58,215 nt of DNA, from contig JACOYI010000002.1 of assembly GCA_016181935.1 (NCBI GenBank), forward strand, positions 1 through 58,215. Direction: 5' to 3'. This document shows, one piece after another, positions 8,960 through 19,684 of this stretch (position 1 is its first letter; each line of letters opens with the position of its first letter). The notes beneath the pieces are model-generated. The model was given only the letters and a program-made list of their open reading frames with translations, was not told where the DNA came from and searched no databases. A program made the position numbers and the translations under genes. This stretch comes from Candidatus Niyogiibacteriota bacterium (lineage in GTDB: Bacteria > Patescibacteriota > Minisyncoccia > HO2-45-28).

Positions 8960-9424
8960 TTAGAAGCGAGCCCGAAGACCAAGCGCATGGGCGCTCGAAT
9001 CAACGAACGAATACCACCGGACGTGTTCATAAAAAATCTCCAACACGTAGACTCCGAGCGCCGCGCCAAAAGTAATTTTCTGGGCGTTGTCCGACTGACG
9101 CTCCACTACGCCTTCGGAATTTTTGAAATTCCCCCGCATTGTCCCGATCCCCCATTCCGCATACCCATAAATAGATGGGATTCCATACCCGATCTGCGCT
9201 GTCAAAAATGCTCCTCGCATATCATCAACAGCATCAATATCGACACCGACATCAATCGCGGGAATGATCACGAACGGAGGAAGAATCGAAATGCCGGCGG
9301 AAAGGCCGACCCCTCCGTCAAGATAAGGCCCCACGGAAACGTATCGCGAGATTTCCGCTTTTGCGACCGTAGAAAAAAGAAAGAAAAGGAACGCAACGAA
9401 CGATATCCGTACGATTTTTGACAT
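8960..9424 (-). CDS. Exported protein, possible small beta-barrel
   Basis: Signal peptide MSKIVRISFVAFLFFLFSTVAKA; alternating hydrophobic/aromatic stretches; C-terminal F (LGLRARF). Confidence 0.6.
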   Translation of the reverse strand: MSKIVRISFVAFLFFLFSTVAKAEISRYVSVGPYLDGGVGLSAGISILPPFVIIPAIDVGVDIDAVDDMRGAFLTAQIGYGIPSIYGYAEWGIGTMRGNFKNSEGVVERQSDNAQKITFGAALGVYVLEIFYEHVRWYSFVDSSAHALGLRARF

Positions 9425-9470
9425 CTATTCTCTCCCGCTGGTTGGTTGTAAAGATTCAACTCCACCTTGC

Positions 9471-9498
9471 ACTTTACGCTATTTTCCCTAAAATGCAA
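9471..9498 (-). promoter_or_regulatory. Sigma70-like promoter upstream of 9424 gene
   Basis: TTGCAT-16-TAAAGT; near-identical block to 8854-8881. Confidence 0.55.
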
Positions 9499-9506
9499 GG
9501 GCTGGT

Positions 9507-11537
9507 TTGAGCGCCCCAACCAAACAATTCCATACGCTTCTCATTGCCGGGCTTACCCCCCATTTTCTGGAAAAGCCCGTTTTGTGGTGGGCGGGTACTG
9601 AAAAGGAAATTCTCGCAAAACGCGCGCTGACCCCGCTTTGGCGCGATAACACGGTCGTCATTGAAACCAGCGCTTTGCTCAAGCAAAGCGAATTTTTGCG
9701 CACGCTCGCCGACTTGGGATATGAAAAAGTTTCAGGGGCGCTCTTCCCCGGCACCTTCAAGCATCTGGGCTCGACCATTCTTGTCTACCCCATCAATCAT
9801 GCGCATCCGTATTCCGTTGATTTTCTGGGTTCGGTCATCGAATCCATTGAAGAACGTGTGGATGTCGAGCGGGGCGCCCTTGGTCCGAAGGGCTCCCCTT
9901 CGGGAACCCAAGGGGGAGCCCTTCGGGAATTCCGCGATGGCGATTATGTCGTCCACATCGACCATGGTATTGGCATTTTCCGCGGCATTGTTGAATCGCG
10001 GGGCGAGCCGTATTTCAAAATCGAATATGCTGGCGCTCATGATGGGGGCGAACCGGATACGCTTTTGGTGCCGGTTTCGGAAAAGAAACTTGGCTCGACG
10101 TCAGGCGGCCGGCTCGACCCGTATGTCGGCCTTGAGCGTCCGCGCATCCATCGCCTCGGAACGCAACTCTGGGCGAACACGAAACGAAAAGCAAAAGAAG
10201 ATATCATCGCATTCGCAAAATCGCTCATCCGCCTGTACCGGACGCGCACGGCGATCACGCGCCCGCCTTCGCGTGGCTGTAGCCCGCTTCGGCGAGGCGA
10301 AAGCCCGCCTTATGACGCCGACCCGCTCGAAAAAGAAATTTGGGACGCGTTCGAGCACGAATTGACCGCGAGCCAATCGCGGGCGCTCGATGAAATTTTT
10401 GCAGATCTCGCAAAACCCCGGCCCATGGAACGCTTGCTCGCGGGCGATGTCGGATTCGGCAAGACCGAATTAGCGCTCCGCGCCGCGCTCCGTGTGGCGA
10501 TGAATGGCAAGCAAGTGGCGCTCCTCGTGCCCACTACCGTGCTCGCGGACCAGCATTTCCAGACATTCGGCGAACGCCTGAAACGAACGCCGCTCTCGGT
10601 CGCGGTCGCCACGCGCCTGCAATCTGACAGCGCGAACCGCCGGACATTTGCGGGCGTTGCGAGCGGACAGGTCGACATCATCATCGGCACGCACCGGATG
10701 TTCTCCGGCGATGTCGCATTCAAAAATCTGGGGCTCCTCATCATCGACGAGGAACAGCGATTCGGCGTGCGCCACAAGGAACATTTCAAGGAAAAATATC
10801 CCGCCATCGACATTTTGACGCTTAGCGCGACCCCCATCCCGCGAACGCTCGCGTTTTCGCTCGCGGGCGTGCGTCCCTTCTCCCAAATAGAAGAGGCGCC
10901 CCGCGGTCGCAAGGCGCCTCTCACGCACGTTCTACCCTTTTCAAAAAAGCTGGTCAAGGAAGCGCTCGCATATGAACACACGCGTGGCGGGCAGGCGTAT
11001 TATCTCGCAAGCCGCATCCACACCATTCCGAAAACGCTCGAACTTCTGGCAAAGCTCGCCCCGCGCGCAACATGCGCCGCCATTCACGGCCGGATGCCAG
11101 AAAAAGACATCCTTGCGGCTATGCGCCGCTTCCGTCGGAAGGACATCGATGTTCTCGTCTCGACCACTATCATCGAGAATGGCCTCGATATTTCCTCCGC
11201 CAATACGCTCATTGCGGAAGACGCAACGCGCTTGGGACTCGCCCAAGCGCATCAACTCCGCGGCCGCGTGGGCAGAGGCGAACATCAGGCGTTCGCCTAT
11301 TTTCTCTATCCCACGGGACGCCTCACGGAGGATGCGGAAAAACGGCTTGAATACTTGATGGAATTTTCGGAGCTCGGCGCGGGGCTTGAGATCGCAAAAC
11401 GCGACTTGGAACTCCGCGGCGCAGGGAATATTTTAGGGCGCGACCAATCCGGCGTCGCGGGCCGCATCGGCTGGAACCTGTATTTTCAGTTTGTGAACGA
11501 GGCGATCGGGGAAATGGAGGGGCTGTTGGATGTTTAA
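9507..11537 (+). CDS. mfd: Transcription-repair coupling factor-like helicase (short Mfd)
   Basis: RID-like GDYVVHIDHGIGIFRGIV; helicase motifs LLAGDVGFGKTELALRAA, IDEEQRFGVRHKE, LSATPIPRTL, TTIIENGLDISSANTLI, QLRGRVGRG. TTG start uncertain. Confidence 0.9.
   Translation: MSAPTKQFHTLLIAGLTPHFLEKPVLWWAGTEKEILAKRALTPLWRDNTVVIETSALLKQSEFLRTLADLGYEKVSGALFPGTFKHLGSTILVYPINHAHPYSVDFLGSVIESIEERVDVERGALGPKGSPSGTQGGALREFRDGDYVVHIDHGIGIFRGIVESRGEPYFKIEYAGAHDGGEPDTLLVPVSEKKLGSTSGGRLDPYVGLERPRIHRLGTQLWANTKRKAKEDIIAFAKSLIRLYRTRTAITRPPSRGCSPLRRGESPPYDADPLEKEIWDAFEHELTASQSRALDEIFADLAKPRPMERLLAGDVGFGKTELALRAALRVAMNGKQVALLVPTTVLADQHFQTFGERLKRTPLSVAVATRLQSDSANRRTFAGVASGQVDIIIGTHRMFSGDVAFKNLGLLIIDEEQRFGVRHKEHFKEKYPAIDILTLSATPIPRTLAFSLAGVRPFSQIEEAPRGRKAPLTHVLPFSKKLVKEALAYEHTRGGQAYYLASRIHTIPKTLELLAKLAPRATCAAIHGRMPEKDILAAMRRFRRKDIDVLVSTTIIENGLDISSANTLIAEDATRLGLAQAHQLRGRVGRGEHQAFAYFLYPTGRLTEDAEKRLEYLMEFSELGAGLEIAKRDLELRGAGNILGRDQSGVAGRIGWNLYFQFVNEAIGEMEGLLDV
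9885..9926. repeat. R3-like palindrome inside mfd
   Basis: CCGAAGGGCTCCCC-ttcgggaacccaag-GGGGAGCCCTTCGG; in frame (GPKGSPSGTQGGAL). Confidence 0.85.
10261..10311. repeat. GC-rich repeat-like insertion inside mfd
   Basis: Recurring GCCCGCCTTCG / GCCCGCTTCGG / GCCCGCCTT; encodes PPSRGCSPLRRGESPP between conserved regions. Confidence 0.55.
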
Positions 11538-11637
11538 ATTCCAAAAAAGACCCGACCCCCTTTGCAGGGGGCCGGTAATATCTATTAGTGCCAAGATATA
11601 CCCTATCACCATAGAAGTCAATAGGGGGTGTGAATAG

Positions 11638-12082
11638 CTATTTTAGCCTTTCTAGTTTATCCCTCAAATCATCTAAAAACGTATAATTGCATCGAGGATT
11701 TTGCATAGCGAACATTTTTAATTCCCACGCAAGACCGCTTCTAAACGAATAAATATGAATATACTTATTATAGTTGTGCCGATATATTTCAAATCTTTTT
11801 TAACGACATTATAGCCAATACCGCCCACAAAATCGAGAAACTTTCTATGTCTTACTGCTCTGGTAATATACGGCTCACGTTTCGCTTGAATATCTTGACA
11901 CGCATAAAAATTATAAAAAACTGGCGAATGCTCGGACTTAAGAAGGTCGCGCAATTTTACAAAATCAATATCATAATTAATCCGCCTTTCTGTTTCGGCG
12001 TCTGTCATTTTGACCTGCCAAAATAAATTAGAAAAATCAACAAATACGCCCGCTCTTCCGTCGTTGGTTTTTTGCCAGACAT
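11638..12082 (-). pseudogene. NYN-domain-like protein, apparently frameshifted
   Basis: AGVFVDFSNLFWQVK...DFVKLRDLL...KFLDFVGGIGYNVVKKDLKYI resembles NYN/LabA-like N-terminal portion, split over three frames; ATG at 12082 is out of frame by one base at an A6 run. Confidence 0.55.
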
Positions 12083-12107
12083 TTTATAACATTACACCCT
12101 TAACTTA

Positions 12108-13241
12108 TTACCCCTTTTTCTCCTCCCCCAGATACGCCAATGTCATCTTCTTCTCTTTCGGATTGAACAAGGTGATCTGGAACGGATACGTTTTGCCGAG
12201 TTCCACTTTTTCGCGCATGTCTTTTTCCGAGCCGAATTCCGAAATATGCACGAGTCCGGCCACGCCTTCCTCCGCGCTCACGAGCACCCCGTACCGATTG
12301 ATGCGGATGACCACGCCCTCCACAATATCCCCTTTCTTATATTTATCCTTGATTTTGTCCCACGGATCGGGTTCGAGCGCTTTGATGGAGAGCGAAATTT
12401 TGCCGTTCTCGATGGCGATGATCTTTGCTTTCGCGCGGTCGCCTACCTTAAACATCGTGCGCGGATCCTCCACCAGCGACCACGACAATTCCGAAATATG
12501 CGCCAATCCTTCGAGCCCTTCCTCCAATTTGATGAACACGCCAAAATCCACGACACCCGTGATGTCGCCTTCGATGGTGTCGCCAACCGCATATTTTGCG
12601 AGCACTTCTTTGACCTCATCGGTCTGGATCTCTTTTTCCGAGAAAATAAGTTTTTCCTCCGCTTGATTGGCCGTGATGATGGTGACCGCCAAGGTCTCGC
12701 CCACCAGTTTTTTCAATTCCTCCAAAATCTTTTCTTTGTCGCCGCCTTCCACGCGCGGGTAGTGGACCGAGCGCAGTTGCGATGCCGGAAGAAATCCCTG
12801 AATGCCTTCCCATTCGAGCACCAACCCGCCCTTGTTCGCTTCTTTTACCTTGATCAAAAGCGGCGTGCGTTTTTCCGCGAGCTCCTGCGCTTCGCGCCAA
12901 ACGATCTCCTGTCCCGCTTCCTTAAGCGAAAGTTCCGCATAGCCATCCTCGTTTTCAAGCTCGATGATTTTTGCGGTGATGCGGTCTCCGGCGCGGAGAT
13001 TGCGCGCCATGTCTTTGGCCTGTATCAATTCGCGGCCATACACGATCCCCGTACTCCAACCCAGATCGATGTAGAGCGCCGCCCCTTTGCGGCCGAGCAC
13101 CACGCCATCCACAAAATCGCCGGTCTTCGGAAACCCGGCAGGCGCCAGTTTGAATAACTGCTCCATCGCCGAAGGCGGCGGTCCGCCGGCTGGCGGATCG
13201 AGAACGGCATTTGAAGCTCCATTTTCCGTGGTTTGTTCCAT
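12108..13241 (-). CDS. rpsA: 30S ribosomal protein bS1 (four S1-like repeats)
   Basis: Repeated S1 domains: VVDFGVFIKLEEGLEGLAHISELSW, VRINRYGVLVSAEEGVAGLVHISEFG. Confidence 0.92.
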   Translation of the reverse strand: MEQTTENGASNAVLDPPAGGPPPSAMEQLFKLAPAGFPKTGDFVDGVVLGRKGAALYIDLGWSTGIVYGRELIQAKDMARNLRAGDRITAKIIELENEDGYAELSLKEAGQEIVWREAQELAEKRTPLLIKVKEANKGGLVLEWEGIQGFLPASQLRSVHYPRVEGGDKEKILEELKKLVGETLAVTIITANQAEEKLIFSEKEIQTDEVKEVLAKYAVGDTIEGDITGVVDFGVFIKLEEGLEGLAHISELSWSLVEDPRTMFKVGDRAKAKIIAIENGKISLSIKALEPDPWDKIKDKYKKGDIVEGVVIRINRYGVLVSAEEGVAGLVHISEFGSEKDMREKVELGKTYPFQITLFNPKEKKMTLAYLGEEKKG

Positions 13242-13278
13242 AGGGAGGATTATACCCGCAAAACAACGAATGGCAAGA

Positions 13279-13301
13279 TTTTGGACGCTTCGCGTCCAAA
13301 A
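13279..13301. terminator. Hairpin TTTTGGACGC-ttc-GCGTCCAAAA
   Basis: 10-bp perfect stem between divergent genes. Confidence 0.5.
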
Positions 13302-13303
13302 CA

Positions 13304-13332
13304 TTGACGACATACATTTATCGTTGTATGCT
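13304..13332 (+). promoter_or_regulatory. Sigma70-like promoter
   Basis: TTGACG-17-TATGCT upstream of 13395. Confidence 0.65.
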
Positions 13333-13394
13333 TGATTTTAACGCTGAATGGTCAGCGAGGAAGTTCTTTTCCAGCCAAAGCATAAGGAGAAGCG

Positions 13395-13763
13395 ATGAAA
13401 ACCATCCTAGTGTTCGTGGCGCTCATCGGATTCCTCTGGAGTTCGCTGGCGGGCGCGAATCCGTTCTGCATCTCTTGCGACATCAAGCTGGCCGGCCAGC
13501 CTGTCGAGGTCGCACCTCCGCAAGGGCCCATCACCCCGATCGATCCGTGCACCGTCACGAAATGTGGAGCCGATGCTAGCGCCCAGCAGTGTCAGCCCAT
13601 CGAAGGCGAGGTTTTGGAAAATCTCGTCTACCCGGACTGGGGGAAAACCCCCGCCGCTCCTGTCGGCCCGCCCACCGAGGTTGCGCCTCCCATGCGCTAC
13701 GCGCCCGGACCCATGCCTATTGAGGTTCCTTGTTGCCCCAAGAATCCCATGTACGACTTCTAG
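13395..13763 (+). CDS. Small secreted Pro/Cys-rich hypothetical protein
   Basis: Signal peptide MKTILVFVALIGFLWSSLAGA; promoter upstream and terminator-like hairpin downstream. Confidence 0.7.
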   Translation: MKTILVFVALIGFLWSSLAGANPFCISCDIKLAGQPVEVAPPQGPITPIDPCTVTKCGADASAQQCQPIEGEVLENLVYPDWGKTPAAPVGPPTEVAPPMRYAPGPMPIEVPCCPKNPMYDF

Positions 13764-13773
13764 TCGAACACCG

Positions 13774-13797
13774 CCGCGCTCCCGCAAGGGACCGCGG
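13774..13797 (+). terminator. Terminator-like hairpin
   Basis: CCGCG.TCCC-gcaa-GGGA.CGCGG followed by AATTTTTAAT. Confidence 0.6.
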
Positions 13798-13813
13798 CAA
13801 TTTTTAATCAAAG

Positions 13814-13862
13814 GACCCCGAGGGTAGTCCTTTTCCGGTTCCTAAGGACTACCCTCGGGGTC
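13814..13862. repeat. R3 palindrome, 19-bp perfect stem
   Basis: GACCCCGAGGGTAGTCCTT-ttccggttcct-AAGGACTACCCTCGGGGTC. Confidence 0.95.
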
Positions 13863-13909
13863 GCCCTTAACGATTTTCAACAAAAGGCCGCCCAAACGAA
13901 GGGCGGCGA

Positions 13910-14137
13910 TCATTGAAACGGTTCTTCCAGTACGTCGAGCTCTTCATACGGACTCGAGACCCGAACCTTCTGTCGTCGCCGAACGAACTGATCCGGAAGT
14001 TGCTGGATAAGGCCGCCGCGCGCTTTGTAAACCCGAATGGCCTTGCTTACTTCGTCGTGGGTCACGGACACCTTCTTCGGCCCCGGCTTCCCGTTCTTTT
14101 CGCGCTTCCGGCTTGGATTGAACGATGTCGTTTTCAT
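13910..14137 (-). CDS. Small basic hypothetical protein
   Basis: Strong SD (AGGAGGGGG) before ATG and promoter at 14170-14197. Confidence 0.65.
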   Translation of the reverse strand: MKTTSFNPSRKREKNGKPGPKKVSVTHDEVSKAIRVYKARGGLIQQLPDQFVRRRQKVRVSSPYEELDVLEEPFQ

Positions 14138-14169
14138 ACCCCCTCCTGTTTCTTGAAAATCTGCTCTTG

Positions 14170-14197
14170 AGCATAGACCGATTCATATATTTGTCAA
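14170..14197 (-). promoter_or_regulatory. Sigma70-like promoter
   Basis: TTGACA-16-TATGCT on - strand. Confidence 0.65.
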
Positions 14198-14258
14198 TCT
14201 CCTGATGCTTTTTTCGGGATTTTCGGGGGTTGATTTTCGACCCAAAATCAGCTAAGCT

Positions 14259-14294
14259 AAGGGTAGTCCTGCGGGTCAGAAAAGGACTACCCTT
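14259..14294. repeat. R3 palindrome, 12-bp stem
   Basis: AAGGGTAGTCCT-gcgggtcagaaa-AGGACTACCCTT; same loop as the copy at 984. Confidence 0.93.
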
Positions 14295-14298
14295 TATT

Positions 14299-14931
14299 AT
14301 GGTCATCACCTATTACGGCTTGTCGTGCTTCAAGGTGAGCTCCGGGGATTTCACCTTGGCGTTCGACCCTCCTTCGAGAAAATCGGCTCTCAAATCCCCC
14401 CGTTTCCAAGCGGACGTTGTTTTCATTTCCCATAACCACGATAACCATTCGGGCTACGATGTCATTTCGGAAAAAGACGGAAAAGCGCCGCTAAAGATCG
14501 ACGGGCCCGGCGAATACGAAACCCGCGGCATTCCGATCCAGGGAATTCTTTCGTGGCACGATGCCGACGGCGGCAAGGAGCATGGCTCGAATACGGTCTA
14601 TACCGCGGAACTCGAAACTATCCGTCTCTGCCATTTGGGCGATTTTGGAGAGCGGGAACTTCGCACGGAAACGCAGGAGGCCATCGGCGCCGTGGATATT
14701 CTGTTCATTCCCGTCGGAGGCGGTACCGTGATGGATGCCCAAACCGCCGCCGCGATCGCCGCCCGCCTCGAACCCCGTATCATCCTCCCCATGCATTACG
14801 ATAAAAGCGCGCTCGATGCGTTTTTAAAAGAGATCGGCGCCGAAGGAGCCGCAGATGACAAATTGACGATCAAAAAAAAGGAATTGCCGGAAGATAAAAC
14901 CGCGGTCCGCGTGTTAAGACCGAGCATTTGA
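14299..14931 (+). CDS. MBL-fold metal-dependent hydrolase
   Basis: FISHNHDNHSGYD, GPGEYETRGI, LEPRIILPMHY. Confidence 0.88.
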   Translation: MVITYYGLSCFKVSSGDFTLAFDPPSRKSALKSPRFQADVVFISHNHDNHSGYDVISEKDGKAPLKIDGPGEYETRGIPIQGILSWHDADGGKEHGSNTVYTAELETIRLCHLGDFGERELRTETQEAIGAVDILFIPVGGGTVMDAQTAAAIAARLEPRIILPMHYDKSALDAFLKEIGAEGAADDKLTIKKKELPEDKTAVRVLRPSI

Positions 14932-14932
14932 T

Positions 14933-15181
14933 ATGACACTCCTCGATTCCATCGAACGCTTACAGCAAAAACCGCGAGCCGTGCGCCTGCGGATTCTTGC
15001 GGTTTCGGTCGCCGCGATCATGGCAGCGGTCATTTTCGTCTGGGCCGCGAATCTTTCGTCAACGCTTCATGCCGACGAGCAAGCGCTCGATGATTCCATC
15101 CGCCCGTTTACGATGCTTCGCGATCTGATAGCAAACAGTTTCGGGAACGCCCGCGACCAATTAAAAAATCTTTCATTCTGA
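14933..15181 (+). CDS. Hypothetical single-TM protein
   Basis: One TM segment; start 1 bp after upstream stop. Confidence 0.6.
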   Translation: MTLLDSIERLQQKPRAVRLRILAVSVAAIMAAVIFVWAANLSSTLHADEQALDDSIRPFTMLRDLIANSFGNARDQLKNLSF

Positions 15182-15193
15182 TCTTTTCTTAAC

Positions 15194-17644
<2,451 letters not shown>

Positions 17645-17649
17645 ATTTA

Positions 17650-17859
17650 AAAGCGCGAAGTAAGATCTTTGAGAGCGAATTGCGGAGAAGTTCTGAAAAT
17701 GAAAGAGTTTTGAAGCGAAATTAGCGGTCGGAAAATCCCGACCGGAGCAAAGCGCAGGGAGGGAGGAACGGGAACCGCGTTAAGATTTCGCGCACAAAAC
17801 GACTATCATTTTCGAGCTTCGAAGCACCTTCGCGGCGCAAAGATCTTACGAAGCGCTTT
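17650..17859. repeat. R4 long palindromic element (210 bp)
   Basis: Ends AAAGCGCGAAGTAAGATCTTTG / CAAAGATCTTACGAAGCGCTTT; inner arms 17687-17712 / 17795-17820; apical hairpin CGGTCGG-aaaatc-CCGACCG. Confidence 0.85.
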
Positions 17860-17869
17860 CATCAATGCG

Positions 17870-18397
17870 ATGCCTTTTTTAAACCCAGAAAACGTCATTA
17901 AAGCGATCGGGGTCGACACCGGCATGGTCGTCGCCGATTTCGGCGCAGGCGCCGGTTTTTACACGATCCCCTTGGCGCGCGCCGTGGGGCCAACCGGCAA
18001 AGTATACGCGCTCGATGTTCAAAAATCGGTACTCGAGGTCGTCCGGTCCAAGGCAAAGCAGGAGCGCCTATTGAATATCAATCCTATCTGGGCGGACCTC
18101 GATTCGCGGGGCGGCTCGCATTTGGCCGACGGGAGCGTCCATGTCGTCCTTATTTCCAATATCCTGTTCCAAACCGACAACAAAAAAGAAATGCTTGCGG
18201 AGGCGTTCCGCGTTTTGGAGCCGCGAGGCAAGATCGCGCTCATTGACTGGGCCCTTTCCGCGCGCGGAGGACCGCCGACAGAGCGCGTTCTGAAAAAAGA
18301 TGCTGCAGAGACATTGCTTGAAGAAACCGGTTTCCGGCGCTTGAATGAATTTTCCGCGGGGGACGCCCATTATGGGCTTCTCTATCAAAAACCTTAA
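17870..18397 (+). CDS. SAM-dependent methyltransferase
   Basis: VVADFGAGAGFYTIPLARAVGPTGKVYALD. Confidence 0.88.
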   Translation: MPFLNPENVIKAIGVDTGMVVADFGAGAGFYTIPLARAVGPTGKVYALDVQKSVLEVVRSKAKQERLLNINPIWADLDSRGGSHLADGSVHVVLISNILFQTDNKKEMLAEAFRVLEPRGKIALIDWALSARGGPPTERVLKKDAAETLLEETGFRRLNEFSAGDAHYGLLYQKP

Positions 18398-19684
18398 ATG
18401 AAAATCCAATACGTCGTCATCGCGGTTTCTCTCGTGCTTGCCGTCGTTGCGCTCCTTTTGTTTACGGGCGTCATTCCCGGATTTCGTTCGGGTTCTGGCG
18501 GTCAATCAGGCGAGATCACGCTCTGGGGGCCGCTCCCGCAAGCGTATTTTGCGCCGGCGCTCTCTGATTTTCATAACCGGTTCAAGAACATCCGCATCAC
18601 CTACCGCGAAATGCGCCCAGACACTTATATCGAGGAACTCGTGGATGCGTTCGCATCTTCACGCGGTCCGGATGTTTTTCTTCTGCCGCATGACCAGATC
18701 GAAAAACAAAAGGAGCGCGTTTTTGTCCTGACGTCCGATATTTATCCGCTTCGGGCATTCCGCGACGGATTCCTGGATTCGGGCGATATTTTCACCTCTC
18801 CGGAAGGGATTGCAGCGCTTCCTTTTTATACCGATCCCTTGGTTCTCTACTGGAACCGCGATCTTTTTCAGAGCGCGGGCATTGCCCAGCCGCCCGCGTC
18901 GTGGGACGCATTTTCGGCATTAGCCGCGAAACTCAAAATTTCAAACGGTGTTGCGATCACGCAAGCAGGCGCGGCGCTCGGCGAATTCCAGAATATTTCC
19001 AATGCCAAAGATATTCTGGCGCTCCTGATGCTTCAGACCGGAAATCCGATCGTGGACCGCGCGACCCGCAAGGCCGTTTTTGCGGAGCGCGAGGACGGTT
19101 TGACGGCGGGCGAAGACGCGGTGCTTTTTTTCAATAATTTTTCCGATCCCCGCAAGACCACCTACACATGGAACCGAACGCTTCCCTCGGCGCGCGACAT
19201 GTTCGGCGCGGGGCAACTCGCGATGTATGTGGGATTCGCCTCCGACCTCGACGCGATCTTAGCACGTAATCCTCACCTGAATTTTGATATCGCCGAAGTC
19301 CCGCAGATCGCAGGCGGCCGCGTCAAAGCGACCTATGCCAAAAGCTACGGCCTTGCGGTCTCCAAACAAAGCCGGCTCGCGGCCGTGGCGCTCACCGTGA
19401 TCTACGACCTCACGAGTTTTAATCAGCAAAAACTTCTTGCGGATACGGGCGTAACGCCGCCGGTGCTGCGAACGCTCCTTTCCAATCCGCCGGAAAATCC
19501 GGTGGAGGAAACATTCTACGCATCCGCGATTCGCGCGCGGACGTGGCTCGATCCCGATCCGGAACGCACCCGCTCGATTTTCCAAGAAATGGCGGGCTCG
19601 GTTTTATCCGGTGCGGCGCGCCTCGACGCGGCGGTCCGCAACGCCCAAAATCAAATCAATGCGCTCTTCCTTCAAACTCAATAG
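18398..19684 (+). CDS. Extracellular solute-binding protein (family 1-like)
   Basis: N-terminal TM/lipid-like anchor, EITLWGPLPQAYFAPALSDFHNRFKNIRITY, YTDPLVLYWNRDLF. Confidence 0.85.
   Translation: MKIQYVVIAVSLVLAVVALLLFTGVIPGFRSGSGGQSGEITLWGPLPQAYFAPALSDFHNRFKNIRITYREMRPDTYIEELVDAFASSRGPDVFLLPHDQIEKQKERVFVLTSDIYPLRAFRDGFLDSGDIFTSPEGIAALPFYTDPLVLYWNRDLFQSAGIAQPPASWDAFSALAAKLKISNGVAITQAGAALGEFQNISNAKDILALLMLQTGNPIVDRATRKAVFAEREDGLTAGEDAVLFFNNFSDPRKTTYTWNRTLPSARDMFGAGQLAMYVGFASDLDAILARNPHLNFDIAEVPQIAGGRVKATYAKSYGLAVSKQSRLAAVALTVIYDLTSFNQQKLLADTGVTPPVLRTLLSNPPENPVEETFYASAIRARTWLDPDPERTRSIFQEMAGSVLSGAARLDAAVRNAQNQINALFLQTQ

Noticed and set aside
10310-10981. 223-aa - strand ORF
   Set aside because: Antisense to the mfd helicase domain.
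12246-13157. 303-aa + strand ORF
   Set aside because: Antisense to rpsA; His/Arg/Phe-rich composition typical of shadow ORFs.
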